Assembly (NCBI GenBank): GCA_030043285.1
Contig: JASHXZ010000096.1
Location: 1-6,927, forward strand
Origin: Xanthobacteraceae bacterium
Lineage (GTDB): Bacteria > Pseudomonadota > Alphaproteobacteria > Rhizobiales > Xanthobacteraceae
Direction of reading: 5' to 3'
Length of the DNA: 6,927 nucleotides
Shown in pieces: positions 1 through 6,246 of this stretch; position 1 is the stretch's first letter; each line of letters starts with the position of its first letter. The notes under the pieces are model-generated. The model worked only from the letters and a program-made list of their open reading frames with translations. It searched no databases and was not told where the DNA came from. Position numbers and translations under genes: made by a program.

Positions 1-301
1 CGTTCGGCCGCACGTTTTGTAGCAAGAGCCGCTTGATGTCGTCAGCGCTCCAGCTGCCGATCCCAGTTTCCTTATCGGACGTGATATTGGATGCAGTGAC
101 GTCGAACGGCGGCGCGGTGAAACGCAAGCCGCCGGAAAAATCCTTGCCGGCGACCGCCGCGGGCGGCCCCTTCGGCGAGTGGCAATTGCCGCACGTCATG
201 ATGGTGTTGACGAGATAGGAGCCGCGCTCGAGCGGCGCCTCCGCATAGGCGGTGCCGGCGATCACCCAGACAAGCGCAGTCAGCGCCGCAATCCGAACCA
301 T
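1..301 (-). CDS. Exported c-type cytochrome, 5' part only (C-terminus off the left edge)
   Basis: The reading frame opens with ATG at 301 and stays open for 100 codons to the window edge. Residues 1-20 look like a Sec signal peptide: Arg3, a hydrophobic stretch 4-18, and an Ala-Tyr-Ala cleavage site before Glu21. A single heme c attachment motif, CGNCH, is at residues 37-41. It is followed by the phrases FSGGL and NITSDKETGIGSWS (residues 71-84), which I know from the cytochrome subunits of membrane alcohol/gluconate dehydrogenases and related small cytochromes. The mature protein is therefore expected in the periplasm, carrying electrons. The Met axial ligand and any second heme site would lie beyond the edge. 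A strong Shine-Dalgarno (AGGGGGGA) sits just before the ATG. The gene follows the ribosomal operon terminator, so it is probably a separate transcription unit. Partner enzyme unknown. Confidence 0.85.
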   Translation of the reverse strand, partial: MVRIAALTALVWVIAGTAYAEAPLERGSYLVNTIMTCGNCHSPKGPPAAVAGKDFSGGLRFTAPPFDVTASNITSDKETGIGSWSADDIKRLLLQNVRPN

Positions 302-329
302 TGATTCCCCCCTGCCCTTTGGCCGCTGG

Positions 330-358
330 AACCTATGGCAAAGCGTCAGCGACGCCAA
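330..358 (-). promoter_or_regulatory. Possible promoter for the cytochrome c gene
   Basis: Reading the minus strand, TTGGCG (353-358) and TAGGTT (330-335) are separated by 17 nt and lie between the rplQ terminator and the cytochrome ATG at 301. The -35 matches 4 of 6 sigma70-type consensus bases and the -10 only 3 of 6. The spacer holds a small inverted repeat, GCGTC-GCT-GACGC (343-355), which could be an operator half-site pair or chance. This is a weak call based mainly on position. Confidence 0.25.
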
Positions 359-400
359 CAAAATTCAATGGGTGCGGCGATTGGGTAATCGCCACACCCA
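356..400 (-). terminator. Intrinsic terminator after rplQ (end of the ribosomal operon)
   Basis: On the minus strand, a 14-bp stem (369-382 pairing with 387-400, with one G-U wobble) closes a four-base ACCC loop. It is followed by an interrupted U-rich tail, TTGAATTTTGTT (368-357). The stem is GC-rich in its outer half. It starts about 50 nt after the rplQ stop codon. A preceding T-rich stretch (about 401-430) adds no second convincing hairpin. On the plus strand the stem is followed by an A-rich run rather than T, so it should work in one direction only. Confidence 0.8.
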
Positions 401-449
401 AATAAAACCGAAACGAGAAAAACCGCGCGCGTACTCTCTTGTTTGAAAG

Positions 450-878
450 CTACGCCGCGGCGGGTTCGGCGGCCTCGGCCCGGACCTGGACCGGTCCGGA
501 ATCCTGACCCTTGGCCTCGACGTCGCGATCGACGAACTCGATCACCGCCACCGGCGCGGAATCGCCGTAGCGGAAGCCGGCCTTGAGCACGCGCGTGTAG
601 CCGCCGTTGCGCTCCTTGTAGCGTGGCCCGATCACCTCGAACAACTTCTTGACCATCGGGATATCGCGCATCTGGGCGATCGCCTGACGGCGGGCGTGCA
701 AGTCGCCGCGCTTGCCCAGCGTCACTAGCTTCTCGACGATCGGCCGCAAATCTTTGGCCTTCGGCAGCGTGGTCACGATCTGCTCGTGCTTGATCAGCGA
801 GGCCGCAAGATTGGCCAGCATGGCGCGGCGGTGATCCGAGCGCCGGTTGAATTTGCGGTGGGTCTTGGCGTGACGCAT
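450..878 (-). CDS. rplQ: 50S ribosomal protein L17
   Basis: The 142-residue protein opens [20 protein letters not shown], the signature start of bacterial L17, and continues with the [15 protein letters not shown] segment (residues 28-42). The L17 core ends near residue 118 ([18 protein letters not shown]). It is followed by a roughly 24-residue acidic/Ala-rich tail ending EPAAA, a tail type common in alphaproteobacteria. L17 is a large-subunit protein near the exit tunnel. It is the last gene of the alpha operon, 70 nt downstream of rpoA and upstream of a clear terminator. The start is fixed by homology. No purine-rich Shine-Dalgarno is visible in front of it. Instead there is ATGTGA directly abutting the start codon, and a strong hairpin ends 20 nt upstream. 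Initiation may therefore depend on ribosomes arriving from rpoA or on RNA structure (inference). Confidence 0.97.
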   Translation of the reverse strand: MRHAKTHRKFNRRSDHRRAMLANLAASLIKHEQIVTTLPKAKDLRPIVEKLVTLGKRGDLHARRQAIAQMRDIPMVKKLFEVIGPRYKERNGGYTRVLKAGFRYGDSAPVAVIEFVDRDVEAKGQDSGPVQVRAEAAEPAAA

Positions 879-898
879 TCACATATCAGCGTTCAGCG

Positions 899-928
899 AT
901 CGGTAATCAGATTTTTCTGATTACCGAT
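899..928 (-). repeat. Perfect 13-bp inverted repeat in the rpoA-rplQ gap
   Basis: On the mRNA strand, ATCGGTAATCAGA (928-916) and TCTGATTACCGAT (911-899) are exact reverse complements around an AAAA loop (915-912). A third copy of the upstream arm's core, GTAATCAGA (938-930), lies just before it and could pair with the same downstream arm as a weaker 9-bp alternative. The hairpin starts 20 nt after the rpoA stop and ends 20 nt before the rplQ ATG. No U-run follows, so it is not a typical terminator. It may be an mRNA stability, processing or translational element, or a dispersed palindromic repeat. Nothing else in this window matches it. Confidence 0.75.
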
Positions 929-948
929 ATCTGATTACTGTCCCCTGC

Positions 949-1980
949 TCAGTAATGATCCTCGAAGCGCTTGGCGAGCTCCTCGATGTTCTCCGGCGGC
1001 CAGCCGGGAACTTCCATGCCGAGATGCAGACCCATCTGCACCAGCACTTCCTTGATCTCGTTGAGCGACTTGCGACCGAAGTTCGGCGTGCGCAGCATCT
1101 CGGCCTCGGTCTTCTGCACCAGATCGCCGATGTAGACGATGTTGTCGTTCTTCAGGCAGTTGGCCGAACGCACCGACAGTTCGAGCTCGTCGACCTTCTT
1201 GAGGAACGCCGGGTTGAAGGCGAGATCGGGGATCGCCTCGTGCGCGGTCTCCCGCTTGGGCTCCTCGAAATTGACGAACACGTTGAGCTGGTCCTGGAGG
1301 ATGCGCGCCGCGTAGGCGAGCGAATCTTCCGGCGTGATCGCACCGTTGGTCTCGATGGTCAGCGTCAGCTTGTCGTAGTCGAGGATCTGGCCTTCGCGGG
1401 TGTTCTCGACCTTGTAGGACACCTTGCGCACCGGCGAATAGAGGCTGTCGATCGGAATGAGCCCGATCGGAGCGTCCTCGGGACGGTTGCGCTCGGCCGG
1501 CACGTAACCCTTGCCGGTGGCGACGGTGAACTCCATGCGGATCTCGGCGCCTTCGTCGAGCGTGCACAGCACCAGCTCGGGATTGAGCACCACGACGTCG
1601 CCCACGGTCTGGATGTCGCCGGCGGTGACCGTGCCGGGACCCTGCTTCTTCACTACCATGCGCTTGGGTCCGTCGCCCTGCATCTTGATGGCGATGTCCT
1701 TGATGTTGAGCACGATGTCGGTGACATCCTCGCGGACACCAGCGATCGAGGAGAACTCGTGCAACACGCCGTCGATGTGCACGGACTGCACGGCGGCGCC
1801 CTGCAGCGACGACAGCAGAATGCGCCGCAGCGCGTTGCCGAGCGTCACGCCAAAACCGCGCTCGAGCGGCTCGGCCACAACGGTGGCCACCCGACGCGAG
1901 TCGGCGCCGGGAGCAACCTGCAGCTTGTTGGGCCTGATCAGTTCCTGCCAATTCTTCTGGATCGTCACGTTATCACCCAT
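949..1980 (-). CDS. rpoA: DNA-directed RNA polymerase subunit alpha
   Basis: The 343-residue product starts [20 protein letters not shown], which resembles the start of Bradyrhizobium-type RpoA as I remember it. The N-terminal assembly domain (about 1-238) holds the conserved [17 protein letters not shown] (48-64), used for dimerization and beta/beta' docking. The C-terminal domain (about 262-330) contains [11 protein letters not shown] (268-278). Arg271 and Asn274 there correspond to the Arg265/Asn268 of E. coli that contact UP-element DNA. The protein ends [11 protein letters not shown]. It is the scaffold for RNA polymerase assembly and a target for activators. The frame stays open upstream, with an in-frame ATG at 2067 preceded by AAGGA (which would give 372 residues) and another at 2115 that would overlap rpsK. 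I chose 1980 because the homologous sequence starts there, although no clear Shine-Dalgarno precedes it. Confidence 0.95.
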   Translation of the reverse strand: MGDNVTIQKNWQELIRPNKLQVAPGADSRRVATVVAEPLERGFGVTLGNALRRILLSSLQGAAVQSVHIDGVLHEFSSIAGVREDVTDIVLNIKDIAIKMQGDGPKRMVVKKQGPGTVTAGDIQTVGDVVVLNPELVLCTLDEGAEIRMEFTVATGKGYVPAERNRPEDAPIGLIPIDSLYSPVRKVSYKVENTREGQILDYDKLTLTIETNGAITPEDSLAYAARILQDQLNVFVNFEEPKRETAHEAIPDLAFNPAFLKKVDELELSVRSANCLKNDNIVYIGDLVQKTEAEMLRTPNFGRKSLNEIKEVLVQMGLHLGMEVPGWPPENIEELAKRFEDHY

Positions 1981-2077
1981 GCCGTTGCGCGGCGCGATCG
2001 GCTCGCGCGCCCCACTCCGCTCCGTGAGGCCAAGGTCTGGCGGCGGCAGATGTTCCATTTGTTCCATCGGCCGGGTA

Positions 2078-2082
2078 TCCTT
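2078..2082 (-). promoter_or_regulatory. Shine-Dalgarno overlapping the rpsK stop codon (alternative rpoA start)
   Basis: AAGGA on the minus strand overlaps the rpsK TAA stop. It lies 10 nt before an in-frame rpoA ATG at 2067-2065. The conventional rpoA ATG at 1980 has no comparable site, so this one bears on which start is used. Confidence 0.45.
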
Positions 2083-2470
2083 AGACGCGCCGCCGCTTGC
2101 GCGGGCGGCATCCATTGTGCGGGATCGGGGTCACGTCGCGGATCGACGTGATGGTGAAGCCGGCCGCCTGCAGCGAACGCAGCGCCGATTCCCGTCCGGA
2201 GCCGGGGCCCGCGACCTCGACCTCGAGCGTGCGCATGCCGTGTTCCTGGGCCTTCTTGGCGGCGTCCTCGGCGGCAACCTGCGCGGCGTAGGGCGTTGAC
2301 TTGCGCGAACCCTTGAAACCCATGGTGCCGGCCGACGACCAGGCGATGGCATTGCCCTGAACGTCGGTGATGGTGATCATGGTATTGTTGAACGACGCGT
2401 TGACGTGGGCAACGCCGGAGGCGATGTTCTTGCGTTCGCGTCGGCGGACGCGTGTAGCTTCCTTACCCAT
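2081..2470 (-). CDS. rpsK: 30S ribosomal protein S11
   Basis: This 129-residue protein is the normal length for S11. Diagnostic segments are [15 protein letters not shown] (22-36), [14 protein letters not shown] (51-64), the loop [13 protein letters not shown] (88-100) and the basic C-terminus [18 protein letters not shown] (112-129). S11 binds 16S rRNA on the platform, next to the mRNA exit. The Asn119-Gly120 pair is intact; the equivalent Asn-Gly in E. coli S11 is known to form isoaspartate. The gene lies 98 nt after rpsM and before rpoA, as in other alpha operons. The start at 2470 is preceded by AAGG at a workable distance. Nothing is truncated. Confidence 0.98.
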   Translation of the reverse strand: MGKEATRVRRRERKNIASGVAHVNASFNNTMITITDVQGNAIAWSSAGTMGFKGSRKSTPYAAQVAAEDAAKKAQEHGMRTLEVEVAGPGSGRESALRSLQAAGFTITSIRDVTPIPHNGCRPRKRRRV

Positions 2471-2568
2471 TCTGAACCCTTATCCTGGATCGGTACCGGC
2501 GGTCCCGACGCTTCTCTTCAAGCCCGTCATCCCGCCCGCTGGCGGACACAAACGACAGGGCAATTCTC

Positions 2569-2937
2569 CTATTTCTTCTTGCCGGCAATAGGCTTGGCCG
2601 GACCCTTGCGGGTGCGCGCGTTGGTATGGGTGCGCTGACCACGCACCGGCAGACCGCGACGATGCCGCAGCCCGCGATAGCAGCCCAAGTCCATCAGCCG
2701 CTTGATGTTCATGGCCACTTCGCGCCGCAGGTCGCCTTCCACGACGTAGTCGCGGTCGATCACCTCGCGGAGCTGGAAGACCTCCTGGTCGGTGAGTTGC
2801 GACACCCGGCGCGCTTCAGGGAGCGATACGCGCTCCATGATTTCCTTGGCCCTGGCGGGGCCGATGCCATAGATGTATTGCAACGCGATCACCACGCGCT
2901 TGTTAGTCGGTAGGTTGACGCCCGAGATGCGAGCCAC
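2569..2937 (-). CDS. rpsM: 30S ribosomal protein S13, GTG start
   Basis: The 122-residue product begins [20 protein letters not shown] and carries the S13 helix-two-turn-helix region (about 15-83), including [13 protein letters not shown] (21-33). The basic C-terminal segment [20 protein letters not shown] (91-110) binds 16S rRNA in the head and reaches the A/P-site tRNAs. The initiation codon is GTG at 2937-2935, supported by AGGGAG eight nucleotides upstream (2946-2951) and by the conserved N-terminus. It is the first gene of the alpha-operon part, after a 236-nt gap from adk that holds a candidate promoter and a leader ORF. In E. coli the rpsM leader is where S4 represses this operon. rpsD is not in this window and I cannot see that structure here. 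Confidence 0.98.
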   Translation of the reverse strand: MARISGVNLPTNKRVVIALQYIYGIGPARAKEIMERVSLPEARRVSQLTDQEVFQLREVIDRDYVVEGDLRREVAMNIKRLMDLGCYRGLRHRRGLPVRGQRTHTNARTRKGPAKPIAGKKK

Positions 2938-2938
2938 G

Positions 2939-3088
2939 TCAGTTACTCCCTGCGGCAGCCGGGCCTCCCGCCAAGGCCGTGGACCGGCGTGGCGGTAAAC
3001 CGCTGTCGTTTCCTTGCGTTGTCACCTGAGAAGGCCACAAACGTAATAAGCCGACGCCTGTCCGCCGTTGCGGCCCGGCATCGCTCAT
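2939..3088 (-). other. Possible 49-codon leader ORF in front of rpsM
   Basis: An ATG at 3088, with GGAG four nucleotides upstream, opens a frame of 49 codons that ends in TGA at 2941-2939, one base before the rpsM GTG. The product would start MSDAGPQRRTGVGLLRLWPS and resembles nothing I recognise. The rpsM Shine-Dalgarno lies inside its last codons. By my count about 62% of third positions are G or C and there are three TTA codons, unlike the neighbouring genes. It may therefore be a chance ORF or a regulatory leader rather than a functional protein. Confidence 0.2.
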
Positions 3089-3115
3089 CAATCTCCAACT
3101 GCGTATTCGCCGCTT

Positions 3116-3143
3116 ATTAATGGATTCCTCTTGCTTTCGTCAA
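3116..3143 (-). promoter_or_regulatory. Candidate internal promoter for rpsM-rpsK-rpoA-rplQ
   Basis: On the minus strand, TTGACG (3143-3138) is followed after 16 nt by ATTAAT (3121-3116), just downstream of the adk stop at 3174. The -35 matches 5 of 6 and the -10 4 of 6 sigma70-type consensus bases. The region is visibly more AT-rich than its surroundings. Transcription would start near 3109 and give a leader of about 170 nt before rpsM. No terminator hairpin is seen between adk and this site, so read-through from secY-adk is also expected. Confidence 0.4.
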
Positions 3144-3173
3144 CCTCGGCTGGCGATTTCGTGTACAGGCTTG

Positions 3174-4031
3174 TTAACGGCTCCGGGCTTTGCCGCCCTT
3201 TGGCTTACCGACCGGGCGGCGCGCTGCCGGCGCCGCCTTGCGGGGCCTCGCCGAACGCGCCGCAGGCGCGGCCTTCTTGGATTTCTTTCCTATGGCAATC
3301 GTGTGCTTGGCTGCCGCCGGCGGTCTACGGGCCGGCTCTTTGCCCTTCGCCGCGGCTGATTTCTTGGCCGTCGCGGCCTTGGCGGCCGGGATGGAGCCGA
3401 CCGGGGCCTTTTTAGCCGCCTTAGCCCCGCTTCCCTCCTTGGCCGCAGTGACGTCGCATAGCGCCCGCTCGATTGCCGCGGTGACCTGCGGAATCGGCGC
3501 CATGCCGTCCACGGTCTGCAGCACGCCTTGCAGCTGGTAATAGGTGATCAGCGGCGCGGTCTGCTCGCGGTAGGCCAAAAGCCGCCGATGCAGCACCTGC
3601 GGGTCGTCATCATCGCGCAACGCCCCGCCGCGGGCGCGGGTCTCCGCGACGCGGCTCTCGATGCGTTTGAGCAGCGCGTTTTCGTCGACCTTAAGGGCGA
3701 TAACCGCGTTTAGCGCAACGCCGTGCCGGGCCAGCATGCGGTCGAGCGCTACGGCTTGCGGGACGGTGCGAGGAAAGCCGTCGAGGACGAAACCCTCGTG
3801 GGCATCAGGCTGCTGGACACGGTCTTCGACAATGCTGACCACAATCTCGTCGGGGCACAGCGCGCCCGACGCCATGATCTCGGACACTTGACGGCCGATC
3901 GGCGTGCCGGCGGCCACTGCGGCGCGCAGCATGTCCCCGGTCGAGAGCTGGATGATTCCGTATTTGGCGACGAGATGCTGGGCCTGCGTTCCTTTGCCAG
4001 CCCCCGGCGGGCCCAGCAGAATCAATCTCAT
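3174..4031 (-). CDS. adk: Adenylate kinase with a long basic histone-H1-like C-terminal tail
   Basis: The enzyme interconverts ATP + AMP and 2 ADP in the cytoplasm. Visible motifs are the P-loop GPPGAGKGT (7-15), AMP-site STGDMLR (30-36), FVLDGFPRT (81-89) and a short LID region (about 123-143) with Arg126, Arg132 and Arg134. The short LID has no zinc cysteines, as in the short Adk form of alphaproteobacteria. The catalytic fold ends near residue 192. The remaining roughly 90 residues (196-285) are unlike a normal Adk: I count 29 Ala, 18 Lys, 9 Arg and 10 Pro against only 2 acidic residues. This resembles histone-H1-like bacterial tails. The tail is in frame and uninterrupted. It could bind nucleic acid or ribosomes (inference). 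The start overlaps the secY stop as ATGA, with AGGGGG eight nucleotides before it, so translation is probably coupled. Confidence 0.95.
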   Translation of the reverse strand: MRLILLGPPGAGKGTQAQHLVAKYGIIQLSTGDMLRAAVAAGTPIGRQVSEIMASGALCPDEIVVSIVEDRVQQPDAHEGFVLDGFPRTVPQAVALDRMLARHGVALNAVIALKVDENALLKRIESRVAETRARGGALRDDDDPQVLHRRLLAYREQTAPLITYYQLQGVLQTVDGMAPIPQVTAAIERALCDVTAAKEGSGAKAAKKAPVGSIPAAKAATAKKSAAAKGKEPARRPPAAAKHTIAIGKKSKKAAPAARSARPRKAAPAARRPVGKPKGGKARSR

Positions 4032-5377
4032 CTACGGCGCCCCCTCAGCTTCGACCGTTTGATCAAGCCTTCGTATTGATGCGCCAGCAGATAACCCTGC
4101 ACTTGCGCCACCGTGTCCATGGTCACGCTCACGACGATGAGCAGCGAGGTGCCGCCAAAGTAGAACGGTACCGCCGCATAGGAGATCAGCATTTCCGGAA
4201 ACAGGCAGACGATCGCCAGATAGCCGGCGCCCACCACGGTGATCCGGGAGAGCACATAATCGATGTATTCGGCGGTGCGTTCGCCCGGCCGGATGCCGGG
4301 AATGAAGCCGCCGTGCTTCTTCAAGTTATCTGCGGTCTCCGTCGGGTTGAAGACGATGGCCGTGTAGAAGAAGGCGAAAAAGACGATCAACGCCACGTAG
4401 AGAATCAGGAACAGCGGCCGGCCGTGCGCCAATTGCGTGGTTATGGCTGTGAGCCAGCTCGACGCCGTGCCGCCACCCTGCCCGCCGGTGAAACTGGCGA
4501 GCGTCGTCGGCAACAACAGCAGCGATGATGCGAAGATCGGCGGAATGACGCCCGAGGTGTTGAGCTTGAGCGGCAGGTGCGAGGACTGGCCCTCGAACAT
4601 GCGGTTGCCGACCTGGCGCTTGGGATACTGGATCAATAGCCGCCGTTGCGCGCGCTCCATGAACACGATGAAGGTGATGACCGCCACCACCATGACAAGG
4701 ACGATCAGGATGAGCCCGGTCGAGAGCGCGCCCTGCCGGCCCAATTCCAGCGTGCTGGCGATCGCCGTAGGCAATTGCGCGACGATGCCCGACATGATGA
4801 TGAGCGAGGTGCCGTTGCCGATGCCGCGCTGGGTGATCTGCTCACCGAGCCACATCAGGAACATGGTGCCACCGGTGAGCGTGATCACCGTGGAGATACG
4901 GAAGAAGAAGCCGGGATCGGCCACCACCGATCCGGTGCCGGCGCCTTCCAGGCCGATGGCGATGCCGTAGGCCTGCAGCGCTGAGAGCACCACGGTCAGG
5001 TAGCGCGTGTACTGATTGATCATCTTGCGGCCGGACTCGCCCTCTTTCTTCAACTGTTCGAGGGTGGGCGATACCGTCGTCATCAGCTGGATGATGATCG
5101 AGGCCGAGATGTAGGGCATGATGGTGAGGGCGAAGATCGCCATGCGGTGGATGCCGCCGCCGGCGAACATGTTGAATACGCCCAAGAGGCCGCCAGCCTG
5201 CTGGTTGAAGATCTTGTCCCAGGCGTTGGGATCGATCCCGGGCAGCGGAATATAGGTGCCAAGCCGATAGACCAGAAGCGCGCCGAGGGTGAACCAAATG
5301 CGCTTCTTCAGCTCCTCGGCCTTGGCCAACGCGCCGAAATTGAGATTCGCCGCAAGTTGTTCTGCTGCAGAAACCAT
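4028..5377 (-). CDS. secY: Protein translocase channel subunit SecY
   Basis: The 449-residue inner-membrane protein forms the SecYEG pore for protein export and membrane insertion. I can place ten hydrophobic segments at roughly 27-46, 82-101, 125-142, 163-179, 188-208, 219-241, 278-298, 321-342, 380-397 and 403-419. The plug region is around 66-80 ([15 protein letters not shown]). Family signatures include [17 protein letters not shown] (181-197) and the cytoplasmic loop [16 protein letters not shown] (356-371), followed by a basic C-terminus KLRGRRR. The start at 5377 ([15 protein letters not shown]) matches family N-termini and has GGAG six nucleotides upstream (5387-5384). The same frame is open for 95 more codons upstream across the intergenic repeat and into rplO, but that stretch is Arg-rich shadow sequence. 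Its end overlaps adk by four bases. Confidence 0.98.
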   Translation of the reverse strand: MVSAAEQLAANLNFGALAKAEELKKRIWFTLGALLVYRLGTYIPLPGIDPNAWDKIFNQQAGGLLGVFNMFAGGGIHRMAIFALTIMPYISASIIIQLMTTVSPTLEQLKKEGESGRKMINQYTRYLTVVLSALQAYGIAIGLEGAGTGSVVADPGFFFRISTVITLTGGTMFLMWLGEQITQRGIGNGTSLIIMSGIVAQLPTAIASTLELGRQGALSTGLILIVLVMVVAVITFIVFMERAQRRLLIQYPKRQVGNRMFEGQSSHLPLKLNTSGVIPPIFASSLLLLPTTLASFTGGQGGGTASSWLTAITTQLAHGRPLFLILYVALIVFFAFFYTAIVFNPTETADNLKKHGGFIPGIRPGERTAEYIDYVLSRITVVGAGYLAIVCLFPEMLISYAAVPFYFGGTSLLIVVSVTMDTVAQVQGYLLAHQYEGLIKRSKLRGRRR

Positions 5378-5430
5378 CCGCCGCTCCGCACCTCTTAGGC
5401 CCGATCGCCCGCCTTGGCCGGCCGCCCCAC

Positions 5431-5475
5431 GTCTTCCGAGGCCCCAAGTCTTCCGAGGCCCCACGGTCTTCCGAT
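5431..5475 (-). repeat. Tandem repeat of a 17-nt unit in the rplO-secY gap
   Basis: On the plus strand the unit GTCTTCCGAGGCCCCAA (5431-5447) is repeated almost exactly at 5448-5464, differing only in the last base. After one extra G, a third partial copy, GTCTTCCGAT, is at 5466-5475. Read on the mRNA strand, the copies are spaced GGAAGAC-GTGGGGC blocks in the untranslated gap. The last copy ends about 54 nt before the secY ATG. The whole 142-nt gap (5378-5519) has no other gene. It also holds GGCCGGCC at 5416-5423. Confidence 0.85.
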
Positions 5476-5519
5476 CAGTTAGAAGCCGTAGCCTCCCGGC
5501 ACAAGGCCGCGCCGGCCGG

Positions 5520-6014
5520 TCATGATGCCGCCTGCTCGACCGCCTCTTGCCGCGGCGCCAGAATTTCGACGCTGCCGCCGGCCTTTTCGACCGCCGCCAT
5601 GGCCGATTTCGACGCCCCAAATACCGCCAGCGCGATCTTGGCCTTGATCTCGCCGCCGCCAAGAAGCCGCACGCCGTCCTTGGCGCGACGAAGCACGCCC
5701 GCGCTCACCAGCGCCGCCGCGTCGATCTTACTTGCTGCATCGAGCTTGCCGGCGTCGATCGCTTCCTGGATACGGCCGAGATTCACCTCGTTGAGCTTGC
5801 GGGCGAACATGGCGTTCTTGAAGCCGCGCTTGGGCAGGCGGCGATGCAGCGGCATCTGCCCGCCCTCAAAACCCTTGATACGTACGCCGGAGCGGGCGGT
5901 CTGGCCCTTGCCGCCGCGGCCACCGGTCTTGCCGACGCCGGAACCGATGCCGCGGCCGATGCGCGTTCGCGTTTTGCGCGCGCCGGGCCGTCCGGCCAAT
6001 TCGTGAAGTTTCAT
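5520..6014 (-). CDS. rplO: 50S ribosomal protein L15
   Basis: The 164-residue protein starts [20 protein letters not shown], followed by the Gly/Arg-rich extended N-terminus ([19 protein letters not shown], 20-38) that threads into 23S rRNA, and by [18 protein letters not shown] (48-65). The globular domain follows to about 154, with an Ala/Glu-rich end. The start at 6014 is set by the family N-terminus and by GGAG (6026-6023), which lies inside the end of rpmD. A longer frame to 6080 would overlap rpmD heavily and is rejected. The gap to rpmD is two bases, so translation is likely coupled. Confidence 0.98.
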   Translation of the reverse strand: MKLHELAGRPGARKTRTRIGRGIGSGVGKTGGRGGKGQTARSGVRIKGFEGGQMPLHRRLPKRGFKNAMFARKLNEVNLGRIQEAIDAGKLDAASKIDAAALVSAGVLRRAKDGVRLLGGGEIKAKIALAVFGASKSAMAAVEKAGGSVEILAPRQEAVEQAAS

Positions 6015-6016
6015 CG

Positions 6017-6229
6017 TCAGTTCTCCACCACCTCGACCAGATGCGCGACCTTGCCGAGCATACCGCGCGTCTGCGGACAATCGGGCAACTCGGCGACGCG
6101 GCCGATCTTGTTCAGCTTTAAGCCCACCAGCGTCTCACGCTGGCGGTGATGGCGGCGCTGCGGACTGCCGGTTTGGCGGACTTTGATGGTCTTGCCGGCC
6201 GCGCCCTGCGAAGCCTTCGCCTTTTTCAT
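6017..6229 (-). CDS. rpmD: 50S ribosomal protein L30
   Basis: The 70-residue protein contains [11 protein letters not shown] (13-23), [13 protein letters not shown] (32-44) and [16 protein letters not shown] (54-69), the L30 core found on the 50S subunit. The usual length is about 59-64. The extra residues are an N-terminal Lys/Ala/Gly-rich stretch ([12 protein letters not shown]) before the conserved KTIK. The start at 6229 has GGGAG six nucleotides upstream (6240-6236), which supports the extension. A run of basic residues, RRHHRQR (25-31), occupies the segment that more often reads RRPADQR in relatives. It sits 17 nt after rpsE and 2 nt before rplO, matching spc operon order. Confidence 0.96.
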   Translation of the reverse strand: MKKAKASQGAAGKTIKVRQTGSPQRRHHRQRETLVGLKLNKIGRVAELPDCPQTRGMLGKVAHLVEVVEN

Positions 6230-6246
6230 CGCCTGCTCCCAAGCTG

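Noticed and set aside
955..2151. A 398-codon open frame on the plus strand opposite rpoA, and a 262-codon one at 1511-2299
   Set aside because: Both lie antisense to well-recognised rpoA/rpsK and have His/Leu/Arg/Asp-biased translations typical of high-GC shadow frames, with no recognisable domain.
2480..2530. A 16-codon ORF in the rpsM-rpsK gap
   Set aside because: Too short, with no convincing Shine-Dalgarno or recognisable content; expected by chance.
2962..2978. A small stem GGCCT/AGGCC upstream of the rpsM Shine-Dalgarno
   Set aside because: Five base pairs in a GC-rich leader are expected by chance, and no known r-protein binding structure is recognisable.
3044..3119. An 8-bp inverted pair TAATAAGC/GCTTATTA in the rpsM leader
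   Set aside because: The arms are 60 nt apart and one overlaps the candidate -10, so it would be largely absent from a transcript starting there.
5378..5662. A 95-codon upstream extension of the secY frame into rplO
   Set aside because: The SecY family N-terminus starts at 5377 with its own Shine-Dalgarno. The extension is Arg-rich and crosses the tandem repeat and the end of rplO.
6015..6080. A 22-codon upstream extension of rplO
   Set aside because: It overlaps rpmD. The L15 N-terminus [11 protein letters not shown] at 6014 has GGAG at a proper distance.
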